Under the pieces are notes generated by a model. It did not search any database, was not told the DNA's origin, and saw only the letters and a list, made by a program, of their open reading frames with translations. From assembly GCA_947170265.1 (NCBI GenBank), contig CAMVSV010000007.1, positions 21,300-85,299 of the forward strand: a stretch of DNA of 64,000 bases, written 5' to 3'. Shown one piece after another: positions 44,646-54,889 of the stretch (positions are counted from its first letter, which is position 1; the number at the start of each line of letters is the position of its first letter). The position numbers and the translations under genes were made by a program. Origin of the DNA: an uncultured Prevotella sp. (GTDB lineage: Bacteria > Bacteroidota > Bacteroidia > Bacteroidales > Bacteroidaceae).

Positions 44646-46031
44646 TCATTGCCTTTTCTTTTCCTTTATGTGCTCCTCATACTCCGCTATCTCACGCTCG
44701 CCGATATGGGCAAGCCCATAGTGCTCGTCATGCTGAGAGAAGTCAAGTCCCACCTTCTCGCTGTATTCCGACACACGCATGGGAATGAGACTGTCAATGA
44801 GCTTGTAGCCTATCCAGCTCATCACGAAGGTGTAGACAAACACGATGGCTATTGACAGCAGGTGGTAGAGGAAGATCACGAAGCCATCCCATGTACCGGC
44901 AATGAGACCTTCCTCGATGAAGATGCCGGTGAGCACCGTACCGAAGATACCGCCCGTACCATGGGTGGGGAATACATCGAGCGCATCGTCAATGCTTGTG
45001 TGTGAGCGCCAGTATACGGCGATGTTGCATATCATCGTTATCACAAAAGCAATGAAGATGCTTTGCCCCACCGTGACATAGCCTGCCGACGGTGTTATTG
45101 CCACCAAGCCTACGACGCATCCCACTGCCGCACCCATCGCCGACGGCTTACGGCCTCGCAGGCAATCGAAGAAAATCCACGTCATCATGGCTGTAGCCGA
45201 AGCGGTGTTGGTATTGAGGAAGGCTTTCACTGCCATACCGTCGGCGTGGAGAGAGGAACCCGCATTGAAGCCGAACCATCCGAGCCATAGCAGAGCGGCA
45301 CCAAGCAACACGAACGGGATGTTGGCAGGCTCGCTCTTCTCAGTGCTTCGCCGCCCGAGGAAGATGGCACCGGCAAGTGCCGCCACACCACTGGAGGCAT
45401 GTACCACTATGCCGCCCGCAAAGTCTACTACGCCCCAGCGCATGAACAGTCCCTCGGGATGCCACGTCATGTGTGCCAGTGGACAGTAAATGATGAAGAA
45501 GAAAAACATCATGAAGAACATATAGGCGGAAAACCTCACACGCTCGGCAAACGACCCGGTGATGAGCGACGGCGTGATGATGGCAAACTTCATCTGGAAC
45601 AATGCATAGAGAGCCAAGGGTATGGTGGCACCACCCAGAACATTGCCCGCCGGAGTGGTGTAGACCTCACCGCCTACATTCTGAAACATAAGAAACGTGA
45701 GCGGATTGCCAATCACGCCGCCAATGTCGTCGCCAAAGCACAGCGAGAAACCAACCACCACCCACAGCACCGAGATGAGTCCCATGGCTATGAATGACTG
45801 AAGCATGGTGGAAATGACGTTCCTTGCACCAACCATGCCACCATAGAAAAACGACAGTCCGGGAGTCATCATCAGCACAAATATTGTTGCAGTGATGAGC
45901 CAGGCCACATCGGCACCGGAAATCATCGACCAGTCACACTCGAACGACGGCTCCTTGACCATCAGTCCGGCAACAGCAATCAGTGTGATTGCCGCCATAA
46001 GAATAATCCATCTTTTCTTTACCTTTTCCAT
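44646..46031 (-). CDS. amtB: Ammonium transporter
   Basis: The 461-residue protein has a short N-terminal membrane signal and about eleven helices. Amt features are FFYGGMVGARNVISTMLQS (about 62-80), GGIVVHASSGVAALAGA with the first pore His, and FPTHGTGGIFGTVLTG with the second. It conducts ammonium or ammonia across the inner membrane under nitrogen limitation. In most bacteria amt is paired with glnK, but no PII gene is present here. It leads the amtB-glnN operon. Confidence 0.95.
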   Translation of the reverse strand: MEKVKKRWIILMAAITLIAVAGLMVKEPSFECDWSMISGADVAWLITATIFVLMMTPGLSFFYGGMVGARNVISTMLQSFIAMGLISVLWVVVGFSLCFGDDIGGVIGNPLTFLMFQNVGGEVYTTPAGNVLGGATIPLALYALFQMKFAIITPSLITGSFAERVRFSAYMFFMMFFFFIIYCPLAHMTWHPEGLFMRWGVVDFAGGIVVHASSGVAALAGAIFLGRRSTEKSEPANIPFVLLGAALLWLGWFGFNAGSSLHADGMAVKAFLNTNTASATAMMTWIFFDCLRGRKPSAMGAAVGCVVGLVAITPSAGYVTVGQSIFIAFVITMICNIAVYWRSHTSIDDALDVFPTHGTGGIFGTVLTGIFIEEGLIAGTWDGFVIFLYHLLSIAIVFVYTFVMSWIGYKLIDSLIPMRVSEYSEKVGLDFSQHDEHYGLAHIGEREIAEYEEHIKEKKRQ

Positions 46032-46098
46032 TCTCTTTACCTTAATATAAATGTTATCACTAAGTCCTTTCAGACTTCAATTTGTCTTAATGACACTG

Positions 46099-46106
46099 CA
46101 AAGTTA
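46099..46106 (-). promoter_or_regulatory. amtB promoter -7 box
   Basis: The reverse strand reads TAACTTTG followed by C, a perfect match, about 68 bp upstream of the start codon. Confidence 0.65.
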
Positions 46107-46153
46107 AATCATTTTGTAATTATAATTAAAATACAAATATCTTTTTGTTTATT

Positions 46154-46172
46154 GAAACTTATTAGAAGTTTC
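46154..46172. promoter_or_regulatory. Inverted repeat upstream of the amtB promoter (candidate activator site)
   Basis: GAAACTT and AAGTTTC, 5 bases apart, form a perfect inverted repeat centred about 70 bp upstream of the likely amtB transcription start. That position suits an activator. The gap 46032-46395 otherwise holds the promoter and a hairpin after dapL. Confidence 0.35.
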
Positions 46173-46339
46173 TTTTTGTAAAGTTTGCGATTTATTTGGC
46201 TTTCATTTTGTTTACACTTATTCTTATTTTCCACCAAATCGATTGCAAAACGTCAACACTACCTTTTCCATTTTCTCAACTTCCTCGCAGTCCGATGATC
46301 CCCAACCCTCTTTCTTTATCCAAGCAACACAAACGAAAC

Positions 46340-46367
46340 GGGCGGAGATCGCTCCTGACCTCCGCCC
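46340..46367 (-). terminator. Hairpin after dapL
   Basis: GGGCGGAG (46340-46347) and CTCCGCCC (46360-46367) form a perfect GC-rich stem 29 bp after the dapL stop codon. The T-run is poor on the minus strand. Confidence 0.5.
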
Positions 46368-46395
46368 TGTAAAGGGTTGGAAAAAAAATATATTC

Positions 46396-47631
46396 TCAGC
46401 GTTTGCTCCACTCGGCAATACGGCGCAGTGCCTCGTCGGTGTTTTCACGGCTTCCGAAGGCGGTGAAACGCACATAGCCTTCGCCCGAGGGACCGAAGCC
46501 CACACCAGGTGTGCATACCACGTTGGCACCATAGAGCAGCGACTCGAAGAATTCCCATGAGCCTTGACCGCCCGGCGTGCGCATCCATATATATGGTGCG
46601 TTCTCGCCGCCGTAGCATTCATATCCCAAGGAGCGCAAGGTGGTGAGCATCTTACGGGCGTTGTCCATATAGTAGTTGATTGTTTCCTTTACCTGTGCTT
46701 TTCCTTCAGGCGAATAGATGGCTTCGGCGGCTCGCTGCGATATGTAGCTTGTACCATTGAACTTGGTGGTTTGTCGGCGCAGCCACAGCTGGTTGAGCGA
46801 TATGCGTTCACCTTCGAAGGTCGACACCGTCACCTCTTTCGGCACTATGGTATATCCGCAGCGCACACCCGTGAAGCCAGCCGTCTTTGAGAATGACCTG
46901 AACTCCACTGCGCACTTCCTTGCTCCGCGTATCTCATAGATGGAATGTGGAATGTCGGGGTCTTGTATGTATGCCTGATATGCTGCATCGAAGAGTATGA
47001 GTGCATCGTTCTTCAGAGCATAGTTGACCCATCGGCGCAGCTCCTGCTTGGTGGCAACGGTGCCTGTGGGGTTGTTTGGGAAACACAGGTAGATTACATC
47101 CACTGGTCTTCCTGTTGGTATTGGTGGTACGAAGCCGTTATCCGCCGTTGTGGGCATGTAGCGCACGTTGCTCCATCGTCCGTCGCGGAAGGTTCCGCAG
47201 CGACCAATCATCACGTTCGAGTCGATATATACGGGATAGATGGGGTCGGTCACTCCAATGAAGTTGTCCCAGTGGAGCAGCTCCTGGAAGTTGCCGGTGT
47301 CAGACTTCGCGCCATCGTTAACGAATACCTCGTCAATGCCCAGATGGATGCCTCTTGGCAGAAAATCGTTCTTCAGGATGGCTTCACGCAGGAAGGGATA
47401 GCCTTGTTCGGGACCGTAGCCGTGAAACCCTTCTGCTGTAGCCATCTCGTCAACAGCCTTGTGCAACGCCTCTATGACAGCGGGACAGAGCGGTTGCGTC
47501 ACGTCGCCTATGCCCAGCGATATGACGTCAGACTTCGGGTGGGTAACCTTGAAGGCGTTTACCTTCTTTGCTATGTCGGCAAACAAATAGTTGTTTTGCA
47601 GATTGAGAAAATGAATGTTTACTAATGCCAT
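46396..47631 (-). CDS. dapL: LL-diaminopimelate aminotransferase
   Basis: DapL turns tetrahydrodipicolinate directly into LL-diaminopimelate using glutamate, bypassing the succinylase route to lysine and peptidoglycan. The 411-residue PLP enzyme has SLGIGDVTQPLCPAV (about 39-53), the PLP lysine in FRSFSKTAGFTGVRCGY (about 247-263) and FPNNPTGTVAT. These features match DapL rather than general aspartate aminotransferases. The next enzyme of the pathway, DapF, is encoded 28 bp upstream, and glutamate synthase genes lead the same operon. Confidence 0.95.
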   Translation of the reverse strand: MALVNIHFLNLQNNYLFADIAKKVNAFKVTHPKSDVISLGIGDVTQPLCPAVIEALHKAVDEMATAEGFHGYGPEQGYPFLREAILKNDFLPRGIHLGIDEVFVNDGAKSDTGNFQELLHWDNFIGVTDPIYPVYIDSNVMIGRCGTFRDGRWSNVRYMPTTADNGFVPPIPTGRPVDVIYLCFPNNPTGTVATKQELRRWVNYALKNDALILFDAAYQAYIQDPDIPHSIYEIRGARKCAVEFRSFSKTAGFTGVRCGYTIVPKEVTVSTFEGERISLNQLWLRRQTTKFNGTSYISQRAAEAIYSPEGKAQVKETINYYMDNARKMLTTLRSLGYECYGGENAPYIWMRTPGGQGSWEFFESLLYGANVVCTPGVGFGPSGEGYVRFTAFGSRENTDEALRRIAEWSKR

Positions 47632-47659
47632 ATATGTCTGATTGATGAATTATTGATAA

Positions 47660-48532
47660 TTAAGCTTCTGCCTCGCCGTCGAAGACGAAATCTGCAGGTC
47701 CGGTCATATAGACATGATTGTCTGCCTCCCGCCACTCAATGTCGAGCGTTCCGCCGTCCATCGCTATACGCTTGTTTCTGCCGGCATGTCCTGCGAGCAC
47801 TGCTGCCACAGCCGTGGCGCATGCTCCCGTGCCACACGCCTGAGTTATGCCGCTACCACGTTCCCATACCCGTGTGCGTATGCTTCCGTCGGGTTCTATA
47901 TGTGCAAACTCAATGTTACATCGCTGCGGGAAGACCGGATGACGTTCAAGGAGGCGTCCTGTGTCGCCCACCTGGTCTACATCATCCGTGAAGACAACGT
48001 AGTGAGGGTTTCCCATCGACACGAAGCGCCCTTCCATCAACTTTCCTCCGTCATGTATGGAACCAGAAAACCCTTTTGCATTGTCAGGACGGAAGAGACT
48101 CTCGTCAGCCAATACCGGCTCACCCATGTCAACCGTCACGCTCTCCACTTTGTTGTCGGCTATGTGGAGGTGGAGAACCTTTATGCCCGAAAGCGTGAGC
48201 AGCCTTATGCGTGCCTCCTGACAGCCATTGCCGTCTGCCACTGGCGTGACACATACGTTTGTCTTCTCATATATATACTTGCCTATGCAGCGGCTGGCAT
48301 TGCCGCACATCATTGCCTCGCTGCCATCGGCATTGAAGATGCGCATGGAGAAGTCTGCCTCGGCAATGGGGCTCTTGTCTATGAGCACCAGCCCATCAGA
48401 GCCTATGCCCTTGTGTCTGTCACTCCATTTCACAGCCGTGGCGGCAGGGTCGGCGAGCTGCTGCTCCATCATGTTCACATAGACATAGTCGTTGCCGCAG
48501 CCGTGCATCTTGGTGAATCTTACCTTGCTCAT
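47660..48532 (-). CDS. dapF: Diaminopimelate epimerase
   Basis: DapF converts LL- to meso-diaminopimelate, for lysine and the peptidoglycan stem peptide. The two catalytic cysteines are in MMCGNASRC (Cys75 or so) and [10 protein letters not shown] (about 227-236). [14 protein letters not shown] at the start and GNPHYV are further family marks. Its 290 residues are normal. It overlaps gltD by 4 bases and precedes dapL. Confidence 0.95.
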   Translation of the reverse strand: MSKVRFTKMHGCGNDYVYVNMMEQQLADPAATAVKWSDRHKGIGSDGLVLIDKSPIAEADFSMRIFNADGSEAMMCGNASRCIGKYIYEKTNVCVTPVADGNGCQEARIRLLTLSGIKVLHLHIADNKVESVTVDMGEPVLADESLFRPDNAKGFSGSIHDGGKLMEGRFVSMGNPHYVVFTDDVDQVGDTGRLLERHPVFPQRCNIEFAHIEPDGSIRTRVWERGSGITQACGTGACATAVAAVLAGHAGRNKRIAMDGGTLDIEWREADNHVYMTGPADFVFDGEAEA

Positions 48533-49875
48533 TTGCTTAGATATTGGTCTACAGTGGTTGCGGTATGGATGCCGCTTGCCAAGGCACGCACCACGAGGGA
48601 GGCACCATTGGCGGCATCACCGCAGATGAATACGTTTTCTGGATACTCCGGGTGCTCCGGCTTGAGGAAACCCATGGCGAGCAACACAAGCTCAGCCTTT
48701 ATTGTCTCGGGCTCTCCGGCTTCCACCATCAGCGGTCTGCCACCCTCGGGGTTTGGCTTCCAGTCTATGGGTTGTATGCGCACTCCGGTAACGCTGCCAT
48801 ACTCACCGAGAAACTCCAGGGTGTTGATGTTCCAGCGGCGTGTACAGCCTTCTTTGTGCGACGAGGTGGTCTTGAGTGTGCGCGGCCAGTTGGGCCATGG
48901 GTTCTGTGGGTCGTCGGGACCGTCCACCGGTCGCGGCATTATCTCTATCTGGGTGATGCTCAGCGCTCCCTGCCGGTGGGCGGTACCAATGCAGTCGGAG
49001 CCTGTGTCGCCTCCTCCTATCACCAGCACATCCTTGCCTTTGGCTGTAATGCGACTGTCCTTGTCAAATTCCATGCCTGCAAGCACGCGGTTCTGTTGCG
49101 ACAGCAGCTCAAGAGCATAGTGCACTCCCTTGAGCTCACGACCGGGAGCGTTGAGGTTGCGTGCTGTGGGTGTGCCTGTGGCAATCACCACGGCATCATA
49201 GTCGGCATATTGGGAAATGTCTGAGAACTCATGGTTGTATTGGAACACTATGCCTTCCTGTTCCAGTAGCTTGATGCGCCGGTCAATTACAGCCTTGTTG
49301 AGCTTGAAGTTTGGTATGCCGTAGCGCAGGAGTCCTCCTGCTGCTTCGTTCTTTTCAAACACTGTCACGCCGTAGCCCCTGAGGTTAAGGGCGTTGGCTG
49401 CTGCGAGACCGGCTGGTCCTGCACCGATGACAGCCACCCTTTTGCCTTTTCTTTCAATGTTGGCATGAGGTATGATGAAACCCTCCTGAAACGCCATCTC
49501 AATGATGGCACACTCGTCTTCCCTGTTGGTTGTCGGCTCATGGTTGAAACGGTTGAGCACGCATGCCTTCTCGCACAGCGCCGGACAGATGCGTCCTGTG
49601 AACTCAGGGAAAGGATTGGTGGCTGTGAGCAAGTAGTAAGCCCTCTCCCAGTCGCCGTTGCTCAATGCTTCGTTCCATTCGGGAGCCTTGTTGCCCAGCG
49701 GACAAGCCCAGTGGCAGAACGGCACTCCACAGTCCATGCAGCGTGATGCCTGAGCCCTTCTTTCGCGTGTGGAGAGTGTCTGTTCCACCTCTCCGAAGTC
49801 GTGTATGCGGTCGTGTATGGGTCGGTAGCCAGCTTCCTGACGTCCAATCTCCAAAAATGCTTTTATATTTCCCAT
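48529..49875 (-). CDS. gltD: Glutamate synthase (NADPH) small subunit
   Basis: GltD passes electrons from NADPH through FAD to Glt[20 protein letters not shown] at 49875 was chosen because it aligns with the family; the frame extends to 49932 only by a charged tail. Iron-sulphur cysteines lie in [19 protein letters not shown] (about 42-60) and CPALCEKAC. The FAD site is [15 protein letters not shown] (about 150-164) and the NAD(P) site is [14 protein letters not shown]. It begins 31 bp after gltB and overlaps dapF by 4 bp. Confidence 0.95.
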   Translation of the reverse strand: MGNIKAFLEIGRQEAGYRPIHDRIHDFGEVEQTLSTRERRAQASRCMDCGVPFCHWACPLGNKAPEWNEALSNGDWERAYYLLTATNPFPEFTGRICPALCEKACVLNRFNHEPTTNREDECAIIEMAFQEGFIIPHANIERKGKRVAVIGAGPAGLAAANALNLRGYGVTVFEKNEAAGGLLRYGIPNFKLNKAVIDRRIKLLEQEGIVFQYNHEFSDISQYADYDAVVIATGTPTARNLNAPGRELKGVHYALELLSQQNRVLAGMEFDKDSRITAKGKDVLVIGGGDTGSDCIGTAHRQGALSITQIEIMPRPVDGPDDPQNPWPNWPRTLKTTSSHKEGCTRRWNINTLEFLGEYGSVTGVRIQPIDWKPNPEGGRPLMVEAGEPETIKAELVLLAMGFLKPEHPEYPENVFICGDAANGASLVVRALASGIHTATTVDQYLSK

Positions 49876-49906
49876 TGTCAGTGTCTTTTCTCTTTTTCTT
49901 TTACCA

Positions 49907-52900
49907 TTAGTAGTCTCTCTGAATATCGGCAATCTTTTCGTGCAGACGTGCCATCTTTTCTTCTTCCAACACCCGTTTGTATTCTATTGGCACCACCTGG
50001 ATGAAGTCGTCAATGTACCGGTGCCAGTCGTCGAGCATGCGTCCGGCAATTTCCGAGCCTGTGTGCAGGTAGTGCTGCCTTATGAGTTCGAGCAGCTCCT
50101 TGCGCGACACGCTGTCTTCTACCAGCGAGAGTTCAACCATGTCCATGTTGCAAAAGTAGTCAAAGGTGTGGTTGGGGTCATAGACGTATGCCACTCCACC
50201 GCTCATTCCGGCAGCGAAGTTGCGTCCGGTCTTGCCCAGCACCACCACGCGACCGTTGGTCATGTATTCGCAGCAGTGGTCGCCGGCACCTTCAACGACA
50301 GCGATGGCACCCGAATTGCGCACGGCGAAGCGTTCGCCCACCTGTCCGTTCACATAGAGTTCACCGCCTGTAGCGCCATAGAGGCCCGTGTTTCCGGCTA
50401 TGATGTTGTCTTCGGCTTTGAAGTCTTCGCCCCGGCGTACCGGAGGCAGTATGGATATGCGTCCGCCCGAGAGCCCTTTACCAAAATAGTCGTTGGCTTC
50501 GCCTTCGAGGCGCAGGTCCAGTCCCTTCACGGCAAAGGCTCCGAAGCTCTGTCCCGCCGACCCTTTGAACTTAATCCTTATGGTAGACTCGGGCAGTCCA
50601 GCCTCGCCATATCTCTTGGCAATGACACCCGAGAGCATGGTGCCTACGGCGCGGTCGGTGTTCTTTATGGCATAGTCGAGCGTTATTTCTTCTCCGTGGT
50701 CTATGGCCTTCTGTGCCGATGTTATTATCTCCTCGTCCTTCACTCCGCTTACCTTTGTAAATTCTCCTCGGTCCCAATAGAGGGCTTTCTCGGTGTCGGG
50801 CTTGTGCAGCAGCCTGCCAAAGTCTATCGTCTTCTGCTTCTCGGTGGCTTCTGTGGTGTTCACCTCAATGAGTTCGGTGTGTCCGATAATCTCTTTCAGG
50901 CTTCTCACTCCAATCTCGCTCAGGTACTCGCGCACCTGCTGTGCGAGGAATGTGAAGAAATTGACCACATAGTCTGCCTTTCCTTCAAAGTGCTTGCGCA
51001 GCTCTGGGTCTTGCGTAGCCACACCCATGGGACAGGTGTTGGTGTTGCATTTCCTCATCATCACACAGCCCAGGACAATCAGCGGAAGGGTACCGAAAGA
51101 GAATTCGTCGGCTCCGAGCATTGCCATGATGACTATATCCTTGGCGGTTTTTATCTGTCCGTCGGTCTGCAGTCTCACTTGGTTGCGCAGTCCGTTGCGC
51201 ACCAGTGTCTGTTGTGTCTCAGCCAGTCCTATCTCGGGTGATATGCCGGCAAAGCGCATGCTTGATACGGGGCTGGCACCCGTGCCGCCCTCGGCACCGC
51301 TTATCACTATGAGGTCGGCTTTGGCCTTGGCCACTCCAGCGGCAATCGTTCCTACTCCGCTCTCTGCCACGAGTTTCACGCTCACGGCAGCCGTAGGATT
51401 GATGTTCTTCAGGTCGAAGATGAGCTGTGCCAGGTCTTCTATGCTGTAGATGTCGTGGTGAGGTGGTGGTGAGATGAGGCTGATGCCCGGAATGGCGTTG
51501 CGTGTCTTGGCAATGATGTCGTTGACCTTGAAGCCGGGCAGCTGTCCGCCTTCACCGGGCTTGGCTCCCTGTGCCACCTTTATCTGTATCTCTTCGGCGT
51601 TGACAAGATATTCGGCAGTAACTCCGAAACGTCCGCTGGCAACCTGCTTGGTCTTGCTTGAGAGCGATATGCCGTCAACGGCGGAGTGGTAGCGGGCGTT
51701 GTCTTCACCGCCCTCGCCGGTATTGCTGCGGGTGCCGAGCCTGTTCATGGCAAGAGCCAGTGCCTCGTGGGCTTCAATGCTCAGTGCTCCGAACGACATT
51801 GCTCCTGTCACGAAGTGCTTCACGATGCTCTCCACGGGCTCCACCTCGTCGAGGGGTACGGGAACTCCGCCAGTCTTGAACGTCAGGAAGTCTCTCAGGA
51901 AGATTGGTTTGTCTTTCTCGTCAGAGAGTCGTGCCCATTCCTTGAACTTCTCGTAGTTGCCGGTGCGACATGCCAGTTGCAGCTTGGCAATGGTTTCCGG
52001 GTTCCATGCGTGCTTTATGCCGTCTTTCCTCCACGAGAAGAGTCCGTGGTTCTTCAGCACCTTGGCGCTGTCTGTCACCTGTGAGGAGCCAGCGGTGAGG
52101 CTTTCTTCCTGCATCCTGAGGGCATCCCTTGCTATTTCCTTCAGTCCTATGCCGCCAATGGTGCTTGTCTCTGTGCCGAAATACCTGCGCAGCAGGTCTT
52201 CGCCCAGCCCAATGCTTTCAAAAATCTTCGCACCGCGATAGGATCGTATGGTTGAAATGCCCATCTTCGACATTATCTTCTTCAGTCCCTTGTCCACGGC
52301 TTTTATGTAGTTCTTCTCAGCAGTGGCATATTCCTCCTGTATCTTTCCACGCTTAACAAGGTCGTCCAACACGGCAAAGGTCATGTAGGGGCAGAGCGCC
52401 GATGCTCCATAGCCCAGCAACAGGGCGGCATGCATCACCTCGCGAATCTCGCCGCTCTCCACGATGAGTGCCGTCTGCACGCGCTTGCCCACGCTGATGA
52501 GGTGGTGGTGGACGGCAGATACTGCCAGCAGTGAAGGAATGAAGAACGTGCCGGGCTCTTCGTGGGTCAGTTTGTCGGTCAGGATGATGTAGTTATAGCC
52601 GTCTTCAACAGCCGTCTCGGCATCCCTACAGAGCTTGTCAAGGGCATCTCTCAGGGCTTCTTCCGCACCGTAAATACCGTCGCTACCTTTCTTCACTTCA
52701 GAGTCATGCAGCTGCGCAGTCATTGACAGCTTAATGGTCTTGAAACCTTTGTACTTGATGTTACATAATATATCGAGTTGTGTGTTGGTCAGTATGGGTT
52801 GCGGCAGGCGCACCATCTTGCAGTTTGAGGCATCGGGGGTGAGTATGTTGGTTCCCACGGCACCTATATACTCCGTGAGGCTCATCACGAGTTCCTCGCG

Positions 52901-54568
52901 TATGGGGTCGATGGCGGGGTTGGTAACCTGTGCAAACTGCTGTCGGAAATAGTTGAAGAACACCTGTGGACGGTCGCTCACAACAGCCAGCGGAGTGTCG
53001 TTGCCCATGGCTGCCACGGGTTCCTGTCCTGCCGTGGCCATGGGCACTATTATTCTCTGGATGTCTTCCTGTCCGAAACCAAATCTCACAAGCTTGCTCT
53101 CCAGGTCTGCCACACCGTTGTCAACCTTCCTGCCGCTCTTGAGGTTTTCCAGTTGCACGCGATTCTCGCTCAGCCATTCGCGATAGGGATGGGCCTTGGC
53201 AAGCTTCTCCTTGATTTCGCCGTCATAGTACACCTTGCCTTCCCTGGTGTCAATGAGCAGAATCTTGCCGGGCTGCAGCCTGCCTTTCTCCACCACGTCG
53301 CCGGGTTCAATGTCCATCACGCCCACTTCGCTTGCCACCACCATCATGCCTTGCTTGGTGATGGTGTAGCGGCTGGGGCGCAGTCCGTTTCTGTCGAGCA
53401 TGCCGCCGGCATAGCGCCCGTCGGTGAACAGCAGTGCGGCAGGTCCGTCCCATGGCTCCATTAGTATGGAGTGGTACTCATAGAAGGCCTTGAGGTCTTC
53501 GCTTATGGGATTTTTGTCGTTGAAGCTCTCTGGCACGAGTATGGCCATGGCTTGCGGCAGCGACAGCCCGCTCATGATGAGAAACTCAAACACGTTGTCG
53601 AGGCTTGCCGAGTCGCTCATGGCATCCTGCACAATGGGTCGCAGGTCGCTGATGTCGCCCAGTGCCTTGCTGTTGAGCACGCTCTCGCGTGCTTTCATCC
53701 ATGCCCTGTTGCCGCGAATGGTGTTTATCTCACCGTTGTGTGCCAGCAGTCGGAATGGCTGAGCGAGGCTCCATGTGGGGAATGTGTTGGTTGAGAAGCG
53801 TGAATGTACGAGCGCCAGTCCGCTGGTAAAATACTCGTTTGACAGGTCGGGAAAATAGCGCCGGAGCTGTCCACTGGTGAGCATGCCTTTGTAGACTATG
53901 TTCTTGCTCGACAGCGAACATATATATGCCTCAGCCACTCCTTTGCCTGCAGTGGGTTGAGCGGTCAGCTTTGCCAACCGGTTTTCTATTCTTTTCCTTA
54001 TCTTGTAAAGTGCACGGTCAAACTCGCTCACGTCGCCCAGATAGTAGTCGCTGCCTTCGCCGCTTGCCGTGGGGGCGGCATTGAGGCTCTTCACGAAAAT
54101 CTGCTTGATGTCGGGCTCCACCTCACGGGCAGCCTTTCCCAGCGCCTCACTGCATGTGGGCACCGTTCTCATGTGCATGAGCGTGAGGCCCTCGCGCTCT
54201 ATCTCTTCTATCATCACACTCAGTATCTCCTGCTGCGACTGCTCGTCCTTGGGCAGAAACACAAGACCGGTGCCATACTTCCCTTTCTCCGGCACAGGAA
54301 TGCCCTGCAGGAGGATGAACTCATGAGGAATCTGCACCAGTATGCCGGCACCGTCGCCTGTCTTGTCGCGCGTCTCGGCACCGCGATGCTCCATGTTCTC
54401 AAGCACCCGCAGCGCATTGTCAACCAACTCATGGCTCTTTCCACCGTGAATGTTTACCACCATGCCCACACCACAAGCATCATGCTCGTAGCCAGGCTGG
54501 TAAAGACCTTCGTAGATCCCTCTTCCTTTTTGTGGGTTATTCTGAGTTTGAAATCTGCACTTTGTCAT
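49907..54568 (-). CDS. gltB: Glutamate synthase large subunit
   Basis: GltB makes two glutamates from glutamine and 2-oxoglutarate. The 1553-residue protein has a short propeptide, then the nucleophile Cys in HDACGVGMVV (residue 32). The glutaminase domain includes SRFSTNTFPTWSLAQPFR. The FMN-binding synthase domain has the block SGAEGGTGASPVSSMRFAG, and the 3Fe-4S motif is CVMMRKCNTNTCPMGVA near residue 1170. The C-terminal beta-helix carries repeated glycine-rich turns. It leads the operon gltB-gltD-dapF-dapL, which runs from glutamate production to glutamate-using DapL. Confidence 0.97.
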   Translation of the reverse strand: MTKCRFQTQNNPQKGRGIYEGLYQPGYEHDACGVGMVVNIHGGKSHELVDNALRVLENMEHRGAETRDKTGDGAGILVQIPHEFILLQGIPVPEKGKYGTGLVFLPKDEQSQQEILSVMIEEIEREGLTLMHMRTVPTCSEALGKAAREVEPDIKQIFVKSLNAAPTASGEGSDYYLGDVSEFDRALYKIRKRIENRLAKLTAQPTAGKGVAEAYICSLSSKNIVYKGMLTSGQLRRYFPDLSNEYFTSGLALVHSRFSTNTFPTWSLAQPFRLLAHNGEINTIRGNRAWMKARESVLNSKALGDISDLRPIVQDAMSDSASLDNVFEFLIMSGLSLPQAMAILVPESFNDKNPISEDLKAFYEYHSILMEPWDGPAALLFTDGRYAGGMLDRNGLRPSRYTITKQGMMVVASEVGVMDIEPGDVVEKGRLQPGKILLIDTREGKVYYDGEIKEKLAKAHPYREWLSENRVQLENLKSGRKVDNGVADLESKLVRFGFGQEDIQRIIVPMATAGQEPVAAMGNDTPLAVVSDRPQVFFNYFRQQFAQVTNPAIDPIREELVMSLTEYIGAVGTNILTPDASNCKMVRLPQPILTNTQLDILCNIKYKGFKTIKLSMTAQLHDSEVKKGSDGIYGAEEALRDALDKLCRDAETAVEDGYNYIILTDKLTHEEPGTFFIPSLLAVSAVHHHLISVGKRVQTALIVESGEIREVMHAALLLGYGASALCPYMTFAVLDDLVKRGKIQEEYATAEKNYIKAVDKGLKKIMSKMGISTIRSYRGAKIFESIGLGEDLLRRYFGTETSTIGGIGLKEIARDALRMQEESLTAGSSQVTDSAKVLKNHGLFSWRKDGIKHAWNPETIAKLQLACRTGNYEKFKEWARLSDEKDKPIFLRDFLTFKTGGVPVPLDEVEPVESIVKHFVTGAMSFGALSIEAHEALALAMNRLGTRSNTGEGGEDNARYHSAVDGISLSSKTKQVASGRFGVTAEYLVNAEEIQIKVAQGAKPGEGGQLPGFKVNDIIAKTRNAIPGISLISPPPHHDIYSIEDLAQLIFDLKNINPTAAVSVKLVAESGVGTIAAGVAKAKADLIVISGAEGGTGASPVSSMRFAGISPEIGLAETQQTLVRNGLRNQVRLQTDGQIKTAKDIVIMAMLGADEFSFGTLPLIVLGCVMMRKCNTNTCPMGVATQDPELRKHFEGKADYVVNFFTFLAQQVREYLSEIGVRSLKEIIGHTELIEVNTTEATEKQKTIDFGRLLHKPDTEKALYWDRGEFTKVSGVKDEEIITSAQKAIDHGEEITLDYAIKNTDRAVGTMLSGVIAKRYGEAGLPESTIRIKFKGSAGQSFGAFAVKGLDLRLEGEANDYFGKGLSGGRISILPPVRRGEDFKAEDNIIAGNTGLYGATGGELYVNGQVGERFAVRNSGAIAVVEGAGDHCCEYMTNGRVVVLGKTGRNFAAGMSGGVAYVYDPNHTFDYFCNMDMVELSLVEDSVSRKELLELIRQHYLHTGSEIAGRMLDDWHRYIDDFIQVVPIEYKRVLEEEKMARLHEKIADIQRDY

Positions 54569-54609
54569 ATTATCCTTACTTTTACTAACGTATTGTCAAA
54601 ACTTGGGTG

Positions 54610-54641
54610 CAAAGTTATTTCAAAATGTTGCATCTTCCAAA
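54610..54641 (-). promoter_or_regulatory. gltB operon promoter
   Basis: On the reverse strand TTTG (54638-54641) and TAACTTTG (54610-54617) have a 20-bp spacer, 41 bp upstream of the gltB start codon. Confidence 0.78.
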
Positions 54642-54889
54642 CTTTTACTTACATTTGTCTTTATAATTTTAGATATTATGACACAATGTTCACAAATTAG
54701 CTTGTTTCATTTCTTTTTGACAATAGTTTAAAGATCTATTTATTCTATTTGTTTACAATTTGTCATTTATACTTAAAAACAAGGTTTCATTGAAGCTCCA
54801 GTAAAACCTGTTTTCCCTCATCTGTGGCAGCCACCATTAACTGGCATGACGTTCATATATAATAATGTTCGCGCGAAGATGCAAAAATC

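Noticed and set aside
52000..54500. Several plus-strand ORFs of 70-250 residues opposite gltB
   Set aside because: All lie antisense to the well-supported glutamate synthase gene and show no protein family features.
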